Below are positions 1-8,183 of a stretch of DNA of 9,926 nucleotides, in pieces. The stretch covers positions 8,869-18,794 of the forward strand of contig DKKP01000413.1 in the NCBI GenBank assembly GCA_002455335.1, read 5' to 3'. The notes below the pieces were generated by a model. The model saw only the letters and a list, made by a program, of their open reading frames with translations, was not told the DNA's origin and did not search any database. Positions within the stretch are counted from its first letter, which is position 1, and every line of letters starts with the position of its first letter. The position numbers and the translations under genes were made by a program. This DNA comes from Anaerolineales bacterium UBA6663. Lineage in GTDB: Bacteria; Chloroflexota; Anaerolineae; Anaerolineales; UBA6663.

Positions 1-1361
1 GCGCGATCTTCGGCGAGAAGGCGCGCGAGGTGAAAGACAGCTCGCTGCGCCTGCCGCACGGCGAGCGCGGCAAGGTCATCGACGTGCGCGTCTTCACGCG
101 CGACGAGCATCGCGACCTGCCGGCGGGCGTCGAGAAGATGGTGCGCGTCTCGGTGGCGCAGAAGCGCAAGCTGACCGAGGGCGACAAGATGGCCGGCCGC
201 CACGGCAACAAGGGCGTCATCTCGAAGGTCGTGCCTGTGGCCGACATGCCCTTCCTGCCCGATGGCACGCCGGTCGACATCATCCTCAACCCGCTCGGCG
301 TCCCGGGCCGTATGAACATCGGCCAGATCCTCGAGACGCATCTGGGTTGGGCGGCCGATCGCCTCGGCTTCCGCGCCGTCACGCCCGTCTTTGACGGCGC
401 CGACGAGCACGAGATCGAGGCCGAGCTGGCGCGCGCCTGGCTTGTCGACTACGCCTGGCAGCAGGTCAACGACCGCGCCTGGGATTGGCTGCGCGAGCAG
501 GAAGTCGACCCCGAGAACATCGAAGACGACGGCGAGGTCCGCCGGCTGTACATGGGGCAGTGGCTCAAGGGCCGCAAGATCAGTCAGGACCGGATGGTCA
601 CCGACGAGACCTACGCGCGGCGCGTCGCGGTGCGCGAATGGCTGCGCGAGCAGGAATACGATCCGGAAGGTCTGTTGATCTTCGAGGACGAGGCGCCGGA
701 TCTCAATCAGGCGCAACGCCAGGAGCGTGACAAGGGCGTGATCGACGCGGGGCTGCAGATCTGGCTCGGCAGCCTGGGTCGCAATGTCAACAAGCTCGAG
801 GGCGAGCGGCTGCGCAAGCACGCCGTCGAGGTCTCGCTCGAGACCAATATCCCGCTGCCGATCATCGGCAAGCAGGTGTTGTACGACGGCAAGAACGGCG
901 AGCGCTTCGACCAGCCGGTGACCGTGGGCATCATCCATATGCTCAAGCTCGCCCACCTGGTCGAGGACAAGGTCCACGCCCGGTCGACCGGGCCTTACTC
1001 GCTCGTGACCCAGCAGCCGCTCGGCGGCAAGGCCCAGTTCGGCGGCCAGCGCTTCGGCGAAATGGAAGTGTGGGCGCTCGAAGCATACGGCGCCGCGCAT
1101 ACCCTGCAGGAGATGCTCACCGTCAAGTCCGACGACGTCCAGGGGCGCGTCAAGACCTACGAGTCGATCATCAAGGGCGAGAAGATCGAGGAACCGGGGA
1201 TCCCGGCCTCGTTCCGGGTGCTCGTCAAGGAGCTCCAGTCGTTGGGCCTGGTGGTGGAAGCCGTGCAGGACAATGGCGAGATCCTCAAGTTCGGCAAGGA
1301 CGACGAGAAGGCTCGCCCGCCTAGGCCGGGGATTGGCCTGTTGAGCCTGGGAGTCGAATAA
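1..1361 (+). CDS. rpoB: RNA polymerase beta subunit, C-terminal part (5' end outside window)
   Basis: This is the 3' part of the gene for the RNA polymerase beta subunit, open in frame from base 3. A GTG at 30 is internal, because the codons before it ([13 protein letters not shown]) already match RpoB. The part seen includes the catalytic-region motif [11 protein letters not shown] (codons from 186), whose two lysines contact the initiating nucleotide in E. coli, then [21 protein letters not shown], and the highly conserved [18 protein letters not shown] region and the [16 protein letters not shown] clamp-anchor region. Between TPVFDGA and LYDGKNGE lie about 159 residues, where Bacillus RpoB as I recall it has just over 20. 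This is a large charged, Trp-rich insertion (about 402-878). The C-terminus ends with a short, poorly conserved tail. rpoC does not follow, which is unusual. The family is certain; the insertion being lineage-specific is inference. Confidence 0.97.
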   Translation, partial: AIFGEKAREVKDSSLRLPHGERGKVIDVRVFTRDEHRDLPAGVEKMVRVSVAQKRKLTEGDKMAGRHGNKGVISKVVPVADMPFLPDGTPVDIILNPLGVPGRMNIGQILETHLGWAADRLGFRAVTPVFDGADEHEIEAELARAWLVDYAWQQVNDRAWDWLREQEVDPENIEDDGEVRRLYMGQWLKGRKISQDRMVTDETYARRVAVREWLREQEYDPEGLLIFEDEAPDLNQAQRQERDKGVIDAGLQIWLGSLGRNVNKLEGERLRKHAVEVSLETNIPLPIIGKQVLYDGKNGERFDQPVTVGIIHMLKLAHLVEDKVHARSTGPYSLVTQQPLGGKAQFGGQRFGEMEVWALEAYGAAHTLQEMLTVKSDDVQGRVKTYESIIKGEKIEEPGIPASFRVLVKELQSLGLVVEAVQDNGEILKFGKDDEKARPPRPGIGLLSLGVE

Positions 1362-1362
1362 A

Positions 1363-1444
1363 GCGAGGAGCGAAGGGCGAGGGGCGAGAAGCGAACGCTG
1401 CTGCCGGTAGCGTTCGCTCCTCGCCCTTCGCTCCTCGCTCCTCG
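1363..1444. repeat. Inverted heptad array A (rpoB|rpsL): consensus word GCGARRR
   Basis: The array begins two bases after the rpoB stop. The 5' arm (1363-1397) is five abutting 7-base words of the form GCGARRR. The 3' arm (1411-1444) is five words in reverse complement. The inner ten bases (1390-1399 with 1409-1418) pair perfectly around a 9-base loop. The next 20 also pair perfectly once one 7-base word of the 5' arm is bulged out, giving a stem of about 30 bp. No T-run follows (only GGATTTG), so it is not a standard intrinsic terminator. It sits just before a promoter and may still mark the end of the rpoB transcript. Confidence 0.85.
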
Positions 1445-1447
1445 GAT

Positions 1448-1477
1448 TTGACGAGACTAAGCGGGTCATGGTATTAT
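1448..1477 (+). promoter_or_regulatory. Sigma70-type promoter for the str cassette
   Basis: TTGACG at 1448-1453 and TATTAT at 1472-1477 are separated by 18 bases. Each differs from the consensus hexamers by one base. TG lies one base upstream of the -10 (1469-1470), an extended -10. It is placed immediately after the hairpin that follows rpoB and about 230 bases before rpsL. A start of transcription near 1484 would give a leader of about 220 bases. The sequence match is good; activity is inferred. Confidence 0.65.
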
Positions 1478-1484
1478 CCCGTGC

Positions 1485-1706
1485 TCGCGTTGCCCGACCC
1501 GCCACCTGTACGAGGCGGGAAGCGCATACAGCAGGATAGCCGACAAGGCCACCGGAGTTCACGGGTGGCCTTGATTTGCGCCTGCGACCAAGCGAACTAA
1601 CTCATCTGGGCCGGGTTCGCGCCCGGTCTAAAACGCGGAAGGCGTGCGGAAAGCGCGTCTTTCGGGTCAAGCACAACCAGATCGTTCAGACTAAGGAGAG
1701 CACAGC
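1485..1706 (+). promoter_or_regulatory. Structured 5' leader of the rpsL-rpsG-fusA cassette
   Basis: This is the rest of the 345-base gap between rpoB and rpsL; I see no convincing gene in it. It contains several hairpins: 1498-1519 (6 bp), 1544-1573 (10 bp perfect stem, CAAGGCCACC with its complement, 10-base loop) and 1609-1628 (7 bp including one G-U, loop TTCGCG). The second is followed by ATTTG, too weak a T-run for a firm terminator call. S7 is the usual autoregulator of str operons, but I cannot match these hairpins to a known S7 or S12 leader. The ribosome-binding site TAAGGAG lies at 1692-1698. Confidence 0.45.
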
Positions 1707-2150
1707 GTGCCAACGATCAACCAGCTCGTCCGCAAGGGACGCAAAGACAAGAAGGCCAAGTCGAAGTCACCGGCGCTGCAATTTGCCTTCAACTCGCAGG
1801 TGCAGCGGCGTATCGAGCAGCCCAAGGGCTCTCCCCAGAAGCGCGGCGTGTGCACTGTGGTGCGCACCCAGACGCCGAAAAAACCCAATTCGGCGATGCG
1901 CAAGGTGGCCCGCGTCCGCCTGTCGAACGGCCTGGAAGTGACGGCCTACATCCCCGGCGAAGGGCACTCCCTCCAAGAGCACAGCGTGGTGTTGGTGCGC
2001 GGCGGTCGCGTGAAGGACCTGCCTGGCGTGCGCTATCACATCGTCCGCGGCACGCTCGACACCACGGGTGTCGACGCCCGCCGTCAGGGCCGCTCCAAGT
2101 ACGGCAACAAGCGCCCGAAGGCCGGCGCCGCCGCTGCCAAGAAGAAGTAA
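1707..2150 (+). CDS. rpsL: 30S ribosomal protein S12
   Basis: S12 sits at the decoding centre of the small subunit and takes part in tRNA selection. The 147-residue product starts with GTG, chosen because the protein then begins [11 protein letters not shown] as in the family and TAAGGAG lies 8 bases upstream. TPKKPNS (residues 56-62) and [12 protein letters not shown] (100-111) are present. The lysines linked to streptomycin resistance in E. coli (42 and 87 in mature numbering) correspond to K58 and K103 and are both wild type. Compared with E. coli there is an insertion of roughly 16 residues between SPAL and PQKRG, at the position where Bacillus-type S12 is also longer, plus a C-terminal tail of Ala and Lys. 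It heads the rpsL-rpsG-fusA cassette; rpsG follows after 13 bases. Confidence 0.98.
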   Translation: MPTINQLVRKGRKDKKAKSKSPALQFAFNSQVQRRIEQPKGSPQKRGVCTVVRTQTPKKPNSAMRKVARVRLSNGLEVTAYIPGEGHSLQEHSVVLVRGGRVKDLPGVRYHIVRGTLDTTGVDARRQGRSKYGNKRPKAGAAAAKKK

Positions 2151-2163
2151 GGACTAAGACAGC

Positions 2164-2634
2164 ATGCCACGTCGTTATACCCCCGAGCGCCGGCCGCTGG
2201 TGCCGGATATCCGCTTCAAGAGCACGTTGGTCTCCGAGTTCATCAATCGCATGATGATCGACGGCAAGAAGAGCGTCGCGCAGCGCGTCATGTACGATGC
2301 GATGGCGCTTGCCGCCGAGCGCGCCAAGAAGGAGCCGATGGAGGTCCTCGAGGCCGCGCTGCGCAACGTCGGCCCTGTGGTCGAGGTCAAGCCCCGTCGC
2401 GTCGGCGGCGCCACGTATCAGGTGCCGGTCGAGGTCAGCCCTGATCGGCGCGCCAGCCTGGCCATGCGCTGGATCATCGCCGCGGCCCGTTCGCGTGGCG
2501 GCAAGAGCATGACTGACAAACTGTCTGGCGAGCTGCTCGATGCCGCGAACAACACAGGGACGGCCATCAAGAAGCGCGAAGAAACCCACAAGATGGCTGA
2601 GGCCAACCGCGCCTTCGCTCACTACCGCTGGTAA
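2164..2634 (+). CDS. rpsG: 30S ribosomal protein S7
   Basis: S7 is a primary assembly protein that binds the 3' major domain of 16S rRNA and shapes the head of the small subunit near the E site. The product is 156 residues, the usual length. It begins [18 protein letters not shown] and carries the conserved [16 protein letters not shown] and [10 protein letters not shown] segments, ending FAHYRW. The ribosome-binding site TAAGGA (2148-2153) overlaps the rpsL stop codon, so translation is probably coupled to rpsL. Only nine bases separate its stop from fusA. In E. coli S7 represses translation of its own operon; whether that holds here cannot be read from this sequence. Confidence 0.98.
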   Translation: MPRRYTPERRPLVPDIRFKSTLVSEFINRMMIDGKKSVAQRVMYDAMALAAERAKKEPMEVLEAALRNVGPVVEVKPRRVGGATYQVPVEVSPDRRASLAMRWIIAAARSRGGKSMTDKLSGELLDAANNTGTAIKKREETHKMAEANRAFAHYRW

Positions 2635-2643
2635 GTGTGACCG

Positions 2644-4728
2644 ATGGCTGAGTATCCTCTGAACAAAGTTCGCAACATCGGCATCATCGCGCATATCGAT
2701 GCCGGTAAGACGACCACGACGGAGCGGGTGTTGTACTACACCGGCAAAACGCACCGCATCGGGTCGGTCGACGAGGGCAACACCGTCACCGACTGGATGG
2801 AGCAGGAGCGTGAGCGCGGCATCACCATTGTTTCGGCGGCCGTGACGGCCGAGTGGCGCGATCACAAGATCAACATCATCGACACACCCGGGCACATCGA
2901 CTTCACGGCCGAAGTGCAGCGTTCGCTGCGCGTGCTCGACGGCGGCGTCGTGGTGTTCGATGCGGTGCAGGGCGTCGAGCCGCAGTCTGAGACGGTCTGG
3001 CGTCAGGCCGATCGTTACGCTGTGCCGCGCGTGTGCTATATCAACAAAATGGATCGCACGGGTGCGAGCTTCGCAAACGCCGTGCAGTCGATCATCGATC
3101 GGCTCGGGGCCAACCCGATCCCGCTGCAGATGCCGATCGGCCAGGAACAGTCGTTCGAGGCGATCGTCGATCTGTTCACCATGCAGGCGATCTATTACAC
3201 CGACCCGAGCGGTCGGACGTTCGAGCTGCGCGACATCCCTGAGTCGCACAGGGCGGCTGCCGAGAAGGCGCGCCACGACATGATCGAGAAAATCGCCGAG
3301 CTCGACGACGATTTGACGATGAAGTACCTCGAGGGCGAGGAGATCACCGTCGATGAGATGCGGGCCGCGCTGCGCAAGGGCACGATCGCTGGCAAATGCA
3401 ACCCGGTCTTCTGCGGCTCGTCGCTGAAGAACAAGGGCGTGCAGCCTGTGCTCGACGCCGTGGTCGACCTGCTGCCGTCGCCGCTCGACATCCCGGCGGT
3501 CAAGGGCACCGACCCGCGGACCGAGGCCGAGGTCGAGCGACCGACCGACGCCAAGGCGCCGCTGGCGGCCCTGGTGTTCAAGATCGTGTCCGACCCGTTC
3601 GTCGGCCGTCTGGCCTATTTCCGGGTGTATTCGGGCCGACTGAACGCGGGCAGCAATGTCTTGAACTCGTCGAAGGGCAAGCGCGAGCGCATCAGCCGCC
3701 TGATCCGGATGTACGCCGACCGCCGTGAGGAGGTCGAGTACGTCGAGGCCGGCGACATCGCCGCTGTGCTCGCCCTCAAGGACACGTTCACCGGCGAGAC
3801 GCTGTGCGACCCCGACAAGCCGATGGTGCTTGAATCGATCACGTTCCCGGCCCCGGTCATCGCCGTGGCTGTGGAGCCCAAGACCCAGGCCGATCAGGAG
3901 AAGATGTCGGAGGCCCTGCACAAGCTGGCGCAGGAGGATCCGACCTTCCACGTCCATTCGGATGAGGCGACCGGGCAGACGATCATCGAAGGCATGGGCG
4001 AGTTGCACCTCGAGGTGCTTGTCGATCGCATGCTGCGCGAGTACAAGGTACACGCCAACGTCGGCCGCCCGCGCGTGGCTTACAAAGAGAGCATCACGCG
4101 CCCGGTGCCCGAGGTCAACCTTAAGTACGCCAAGCAGTCGGGCGGGCGCGGCCAGTACGGCCACGTCGTGATCAGCATGGAGCCGGGTGAGCCTGGGTCG
4201 GGCGTCGTCTTCGAGAACAAGATCATCGGCGGCGCGATCCCGAAGGAATACATCCCGGCGGTCGAGAAGGGCATCAAGGAGACATCGGAGTCCGGCATCA
4301 TCGGCGGCTACCCGGTGGTCGACCTCAAGGTCACGTTGATCGACGGCTCGTCACACGACGTCGACTCGAACGAAATGGCCTTCAAGATCGCGGCCTCGAT
4401 GGCCTTCAAGGAGGGCATGCAGAAGGGCAAGGCCGTTCTGCAGGAGCCGGTCATGAAGGTCGAGGTCACCGTGCCCGAGGAGTACATGGGCGACGTGCTC
4501 GGCAATCTGTCGTCGCGGCGCGCCATGATCGAAGGTATGGAGGCGCGCGCCAACGCGCAGGTCATCCGCTCGATGGTGCCGCTGGCCGAAATGTTCGGCT
4601 ACGCCACCGAGCTGCGCTCGATGACCCAGGGGCGCGGCGTCTTTACGATGGAGTTCCATCACTATCAACAGCTCCCGGCGAGCGTCGCCGAGGATGTCAT
4701 GAAGGGCCTGGCAACCGCCAAGGCTTAG
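2644..4728 (+). CDS. fusA: Elongation factor G
   Basis: EF-G is the GTPase that drives translocation of tRNAs and mRNA on the ribosome and, with RRF, ribosome recycling. The 694-residue length is normal. G-domain motifs are visible: AHIDAGKT (16-23), RGITI (58-62), DTPGH (80-84) and NKMD (134-137). Domain II follows from about residue 300, and domains III-V include [20 protein letters not shown] and the C-terminal [11 protein letters not shown]. The start ATG lies nine bases after rpsG and has no clear Shine-Dalgarno sequence, so translation is probably coupled to rpsG. The TAG stop is also the first three bases of the octamer array that separates this gene from tuf. Codons favour C-ending forms (GTC, GCC, GGC), unlike tuf. 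Confidence 0.98.
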   Translation: MAEYPLNKVRNIGIIAHIDAGKTTTTERVLYYTGKTHRIGSVDEGNTVTDWMEQERERGITIVSAAVTAEWRDHKINIIDTPGHIDFTAEVQRSLRVLDGGVVVFDAVQGVEPQSETVWRQADRYAVPRVCYINKMDRTGASFANAVQSIIDRLGANPIPLQMPIGQEQSFEAIVDLFTMQAIYYTDPSGRTFELRDIPESHRAAAEKARHDMIEKIAELDDDLTMKYLEGEEITVDEMRAALRKGTIAGKCNPVFCGSSLKNKGVQPVLDAVVDLLPSPLDIPAVKGTDPRTEAEVERPTDAKAPLAALVFKIVSDPFVGRLAYFRVYSGRLNAGSNVLNSSKGKRERISRLIRMYADRREEVEYVEAGDIAAVLALKDTFTGETLCDPDKPMVLESITFPAPVIAVAVEPKTQADQEKMSEALHKLAQEDPTFHVHSDEATGQTIIEGMGELHLEVLVDRMLREYKVHANVGRPRVAYKESITRPVPEVNLKYAKQSGGRGQYGHVVISMEPGEPGSGVVFENKIIGGAIPKEYIPAVEKGIKETSESGIIGGYPVVDLKVTLIDGSSHDVDSNEMAFKIAASMAFKEGMQKGKAVLQEPVMKVEVTVPEEYMGDVLGNLSSRRAMIEGMEARANAQVIRSMVPLAEMFGYATELRSMTQGRGVFTMEFHHYQQLPASVAEDVMKGLATAKA

Positions 4729-4830
4729 TTGGGTAGTCGCGTGGTCAAGTAGTCAAGTAGTCGGAAGTCGGCTACTCGACGAACCGACTACCAGACTACA
4801 AGACTACCGGACTATTGGACTACTAGACTA
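4726..4830. repeat. Inverted octad array B (fusA|tuf): core TAGTC plus 3 variable bases
   Basis: On the 5' side, cores TAGTY or TGGTC begin at 4726, 4734, 4742, 4750 and 4758, exactly 8 bases apart, with a shortened copy (AGTC) at 4766. On the 3' side, GACTA begins at 4786, 4794, 4802, 4810, 4818 and 4826, again every 8 bases. Folded around the 12-base loop 4772-4783, all six cores pair in register, two of them through G-U pairs. The 3-base spacers mostly do not pair. The outermost 5' core contains the fusA TAG stop. The tuf ribosome-binding site GGAGG (4834-4838) starts four bases after the array. No T-run follows. Confidence 0.88.
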
Positions 4831-4844
4831 ATCGGAGGGAAGAC

Positions 4845-6047
<1,203 letters not shown>

Positions 6048-6048
6048 C

Positions 6049-6121
6049 ATTGGCTATTGGGTTATTGGTTATTGGCTATTGAGTTCTCAATAGCCAATAA
6101 CCAGTAGTCAATAACCAATAG
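6049..6121. repeat. Inverted heptad array C (tuf|rpmG): consensus word YTATTGG
   Basis: The 5' arm has words at 6054, 6062, 6069 and 6076 (CTATTGG or TTATTGG, with one extra G at 6061), plus a partial word just after the tuf stop. The 3' arm has five reverse-complement words starting at 6087, 6094, 6101, 6108 and 6115, exactly 7 bases apart. The inner 14 bp (6069-6082 with 6087-6100) pair perfectly around the loop GTTC. Further out, pairing continues with G-U pairs, few mismatches and one bulge. The rpmG ATG is only 17 bases beyond, leaving no room for a promoter between them. Confidence 0.88.
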
Positions 6122-6138
6122 AAGTACCAGGTGTTAGA

Positions 6139-6306
6139 ATGGCGAAATCGAAAGACATCCGACCGGTGATCACGTTTGCGTGCACCGACTGCAAGGAACG
6201 CAATTACACCTCGCAGAAGAACCGCCGCAACGACCCGAACCGGTTGGAGTTGAAGAAGTTCTGCCCGCGCTGCCGCAAGCATACAGCGCATCGCGAGGCG
6301 AAGTAG
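6139..6306 (+). CDS. rpmG: 50S ribosomal protein L33, zinc-binding form
   Basis: L33 is a small protein of the large subunit near the E site. The product is 55 residues and was found by reading the frame directly. It is basic throughout and carries two Cys pairs, CTDC at 15-18 and CPRC at 42-45, which form the zinc ribbon of the C+ type of L33. The conserved [19 protein letters not shown] core is present. A short ribosome-binding site AGGTG (6129-6133) lies five bases before the ATG, directly downstream of array C. The TAG stop is the first three bases of the next octamer array. L33 before tRNA-Trp and secE is a common bacterial arrangement. No C-minus signature is seen, so it probably depends on zinc. 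Confidence 0.97.
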   Translation: MAKSKDIRPVITFACTDCKERNYTSQKNRRNDPNRLELKKFCPRCRKHTAHREAK

Positions 6307-6388
6307 TCAAGAAGTCGGGTAGTCAAGTGGTCGGGTAGTTCGGTAGTCAAGGACTACAAGACCACGAGACTACTTGACTACAGGACTA
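6304..6388. repeat. Inverted octad array D (rpmG|trnW): core TAGTC plus 3 variable bases
   Basis: It uses the same word as array B. The 5' side has cores at 6304, 6312, 6320, 6328, 6336 and 6344 (TAGTC with AAGTC, TGGTC and TAGTT variants), exactly 8 bases apart. The 3' side has GACTA or GACCA at 6352, 6360, 6368, 6376 and 6384, also every 8 bases. The two sides meet around a 3-base loop (AAG, 6349-6351) and the cores face each other in register. The first core contains the rpmG TAG stop. The array ends five bases before the tRNA-Trp gene, whose start occupies the place where a sixth 3' word would lie. Confidence 0.88.
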
Positions 6389-6393
6389 AGTCT

Positions 6394-6466
6394 AGGCCAG
6401 TAGCTCAATTGGCAGAGTACCGCTCTCCAAAAGCGGGAGTTGGGGGTTCGAGTCCCTCCTGGCCTG
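6394..6466 (+). tRNA. trnW: tRNA-Trp (anticodon CCA)
   Basis: A full cloverleaf of 73 bases can be drawn. The acceptor stem is AGGCCAG (6394-6400) with CTGGCCT (6459-6465) and discriminator G6466. The D stem is GCTC with GAGT. The anticodon stem is CCGCT (6420-6424) with AGCGG (6432-6436), loop CTCCAAA, anticodon CCA at 6427-6429. The T stem is GGGGG with CCCTC around TTCGAGT. The 3' CCA is not encoded: the genome continues CAGG. It begins five bases after array D and is most likely cotranscribed with secE, a common arrangement. Confidence 0.97.
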
Positions 6467-6491
6467 CAGGCAAGGCCGCTCGGCGGCATCG

Positions 6492-6522
6492 GACGACACC
6501 GCGGCATGTGGGCGGTGTCGTC
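6492..6522 (+). other. Hairpin between tRNA-Trp and secE
   Basis: GACGACACCG (6492-6501) pairs perfectly with CGGTGTCGTC (6513-6522), extended by one further C-G pair, leaving a 9-base loop. The bases after it are TTCATCT, not a proper T-run. It is an ordinary hairpin, not built from short words like the arrays. It could be a weak attenuator or a 3' processing signal for the tRNA. The secE ribosome-binding site (AAAGGGAAAG) follows about ten bases later. Confidence 0.5.
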
Positions 6523-6546
6523 TTCATCTAGCAAAGGGAAAGACCG

Positions 6547-6777
6547 ATGTCTTCGACGAAGGCGCAGCCGGAAGTCAAAGAGCCCAACGCCCTCGTGCGT
6601 TATTACCGCGAGACCCGCGGCGAGCTCAACAAGGTTGTCTGGCCCACGCGCCAGGAAGCCATGAACCTGACCGCGATCGTGCTCGGTGTGATCGTCGTCG
6701 GCTCGCTCTTCCTCGGCGCATTCGATTACATCTTTGGCGAGTTGGTCCGCGTCTTGATCGATTTGAGCGCGGGTTGA
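6547..6777 (+). CDS. secE: Preprotein translocase subunit SecE
   Basis: SecE is the small essential subunit that clamps SecY in the SecYEG protein channel of the inner membrane. The product has 76 residues, typical of the short single-span form found in most bacteria outside the enterics. After a charged start comes the conserved amphipathic segment with ELNKVVWPTRQEA (about 25-37). One transmembrane helix follows (about 41-62, LTAIVLGVIVVGSLFLGAF), then a short tail. The start ATG has AAAGGGAAAG just upstream. nusG follows after 16 bases, the near-universal secE-nusG pair. Confidence 0.96.
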   Translation: MSSTKAQPEVKEPNALVRYYRETRGELNKVVWPTRQEAMNLTAIVLGVIVVGSLFLGAFDYIFGELVRVLIDLSAG

Positions 6778-6793
6778 CCGGAAAGGGCTGAGC

Positions 6794-7624
6794 ATGGACG
6801 AGCTGGAGCAAAACGCCGGCATAGAAGTGACGCCGGATGAGCCCGCGGTCGAGCCCCTGACCGGTGAAGGGCCTGAGGGCTCGGCAGAGCCTGAGGAGGC
6901 GGCGCCGGCCATCCCGTCTGCGGCCGAAGAGGCAGCCGCCTTTTTTGGGCTGACATCGTTGGCGCCCAAGACGGAGCCCACGGTTGAGCTCGATCTGGAT
7001 CTTGGGGGCGAGGAGAGCGAGGTCGAGGAGCCAGAGGCCGACGAAGAGGTCGAGGCCGAGCCCGAGCCTGCTGCCGCGATTGCGCCCGAAGACAACCCGG
7101 ACGCGCCGCACTGGTACTTTGTGCATTGCTACTCGGGCCAGGAGAACAAGGTCCGGCAGAATCTCGAGCAGCGCATCGCCACGATGGGCATGAAGGGCAA
7201 GATCCTTGACGTGATCGTGCCCACTGAAGAGGAGATCGAAGTCAAGGACGGCAAGCGGCGCACCGTCGAGCGCCGCGTCTTTCCGGGCTACATCCTCGTC
7301 AACATGGTCATGAGCGAGGAAACCTGGTACGTCGTGCGCAATACGCCCGGTGTCACAGGCTTTGTCGGGATGGGCAATACGCCGACCCCGCTTCGCCCTG
7401 AAGAGGTCGCCGGGATCATCAAGCGCATGGAGGCCGAGGCGCCCAAGGTCAAGGTCACGTTCAAGACCGGCCAAAAGGTGCGTATCATCGACGGCCCGTT
7501 CAACGATTTCATCGGCACCGTGGCCGAGATCGACATGGATCGCACAAAGGTGCGCGTCATGGTCTCGTTCTTTGGCCGCGAAACGCCCGTGGAGCTCGAC
7601 TTCCTGCAAGTCGAGAAAGTGTAA
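6794..7624 (+). CDS. nusG: Transcription elongation/antitermination factor NusG with acidic N-terminal extension
   Basis: NusG binds RNA polymerase through its NGN domain and links it to Rho or ribosomal S10 through its KOW domain. The 276-residue product is about 100 longer than E. coli NusG. The NGN core begins at HWYFVHCYSGQENKV (106-120) and includes RRVFPGYILVNM (160-171) and RNTPGVTGFVG (182-192). The KOW domain is at about 226-276 (GQKVRIIDGPFNDFIGTV). Residues 1-105 are an extension rich in Glu, Ala and Pro with 33 acidic and one basic residue, interrupted by a hydrophobic patch AAAFFGLTSL (47-56). The ATG at 6794 follows a purine-rich GGAAAGGG. The length and composition of the extension suggest disorder. 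A later start at the core is not supported by a nearby ATG with a ribosome-binding site that I can see. Confidence 0.96.
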   Translation: MDELEQNAGIEVTPDEPAVEPLTGEGPEGSAEPEEAAPAIPSAAEEAAAFFGLTSLAPKTEPTVELDLDLGGEESEVEEPEADEEVEAEPEPAAAIAPEDNPDAPHWYFVHCYSGQENKVRQNLEQRIATMGMKGKILDVIVPTEEEIEVKDGKRRTVERRVFPGYILVNMVMSEETWYVVRNTPGVTGFVGMGNTPTPLRPEEVAGIIKRMEAEAPKVKVTFKTGQKVRIIDGPFNDFIGTVAEIDMDRTKVRVMVSFFGRETPVELDFLQVEKV

Positions 7625-7626
7625 TC

Positions 7627-7694
7627 ATTTGTGGTTGGCGATTTGTGATGGGCGATTGGCCACAATCGCCCATCACAAATCGCCAATCACAAAT
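7627..7694. repeat. Inverted heptad array E (nusG|rplK): words ATTTGTG / ATTGGCG
   Basis: This is a 32-bp stem (7627-7658 with 7663-7694) with a 4-base loop GCCA. All pairs are Watson-Crick except one G-U. Both arms consist of 7-base words: the 5' arm has words starting at 7627, 7634, 7641, 7648 and 7655, alternating ATTTGTG with GTTGGCG or ATGGGCG. It begins two bases after the nusG stop and ends five bases before the L1-type site upstream of rplK. No T-run follows the stem (AAGTCG). It is the most perfect of the five arrays and a plausible RNase III substrate. Confidence 0.9.
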
Positions 7695-7699
7695 AAGTC

Positions 7700-7740
7700 G
7701 TGGGAGGGCGTTCGAATGCGCCCGCTCGCACCACAAGGAG
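7700..7740 (+). promoter_or_regulatory. Probable L1-binding mRNA site and ribosome-binding site of rplK
   Basis: GTGG (7700-7703) pairs with CCAC (7731-7734). GGGCG (7706-7710) pairs with CGCCC (7719-7723) around an 8-base loop. Between the two stems is an asymmetric internal loop, GA opposite seven bases. This GTGG-GA-GG...CCAC layout resembles the L1-binding site in 23S rRNA (GGTGGGAGGC and its partner ACCACC) and known L1 mRNA targets. AAGGAG (7735-7740) follows the last paired base, so L1 binding should block translation initiation. rplK ATG is 12 bases beyond. Confidence 0.78.
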
Positions 7741-7752
7741 TAAGAGAAACGT

Positions 7753-8178
7753 ATGGCCAAAAAACTCAAGGCAGTCGTCAAGATCCAGCTCAATGCTGGC
7801 AAGGCGAACCCCGCGCCCCCTGTGGGCCCGGCGCTCGCGGGCTATGGCATCAACATCATGGCCTTCTGCAAGGAATACAACGCCCGCACTAACAATCGCG
7901 TGGGCGATGTGATCCCGGCTGAGATCACGGTGTTCACGGACGGTTCGTTCACGTTCGTGCTCAAGACCCCGCCGACCGCGTTCCTGCTGACCAAGGCCGC
8001 CAAGATCGAGAAGGGCTCGGCCACGCCGAACCGCGCCAAGGTCGGCAAGGTCACGCGCGCCCAGGTCAAGGAGATCGCCGAGGTCAAGATGAAAGACCTC
8101 AATGCGATCGACATCGAGGGCGCGATGAAGCAGGTCGAAGGCACGGCTCGCAACATGGGCTTGATCGTCGAAGGCTGA
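7753..8178 (+). CDS. rplK: 50S ribosomal protein L11
   Basis: L11 forms, with L10 and L12, the GTPase-associated centre of the large subunit. The 141-residue length is standard. The N-terminal domain has [20 protein letters not shown] and the [13 protein letters not shown] motif. The C-terminal rRNA-binding domain includes [12 protein letters not shown] and [14 protein letters not shown], ending [12 protein letters not shown]. The family's usual PALGQHG is PALAGYG here. It opens the rplK-rplA-rplJ-rplL block and is preceded by the L1-type site that carries its ribosome-binding site. A second such site lies between it and rplA. Confidence 0.98.
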   Translation: MAKKLKAVVKIQLNAGKANPAPPVGPALAGYGINIMAFCKEYNARTNNRVGDVIPAEITVFTDGSFTFVLKTPPTAFLLTKAAKIEKGSATPNRAKVGKVTRAQVKEIAEVKMKDLNAIDIEGAMKQVEGTARNMGLIVEG

Positions 8179-8183
8179 CACAT

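Noticed and set aside
1576..1941. A 121-codon plus-strand open frame starting in the rpsL leader
   Set aside because: It runs out of frame into rpsL, has a low-complexity Arg/Ser-rich tail and no family resemblance. A leader peptide is not supported.
1789..4164. A 791-codon open frame on the minus strand across rpsL, rpsG and fusA
   Set aside because: It lies opposite three certain genes and its composition (Arg, His, Leu, Asp rich) is the usual shadow of GC-rich codons. It resembles no family I know.
6475..6487. GCCGC-TCG-GCGGC hairpin just after tRNA-Trp
   Set aside because: A 5-bp stem in GC-rich DNA is expected by chance and has no supporting context beyond the stronger hairpin at 6492-6522.
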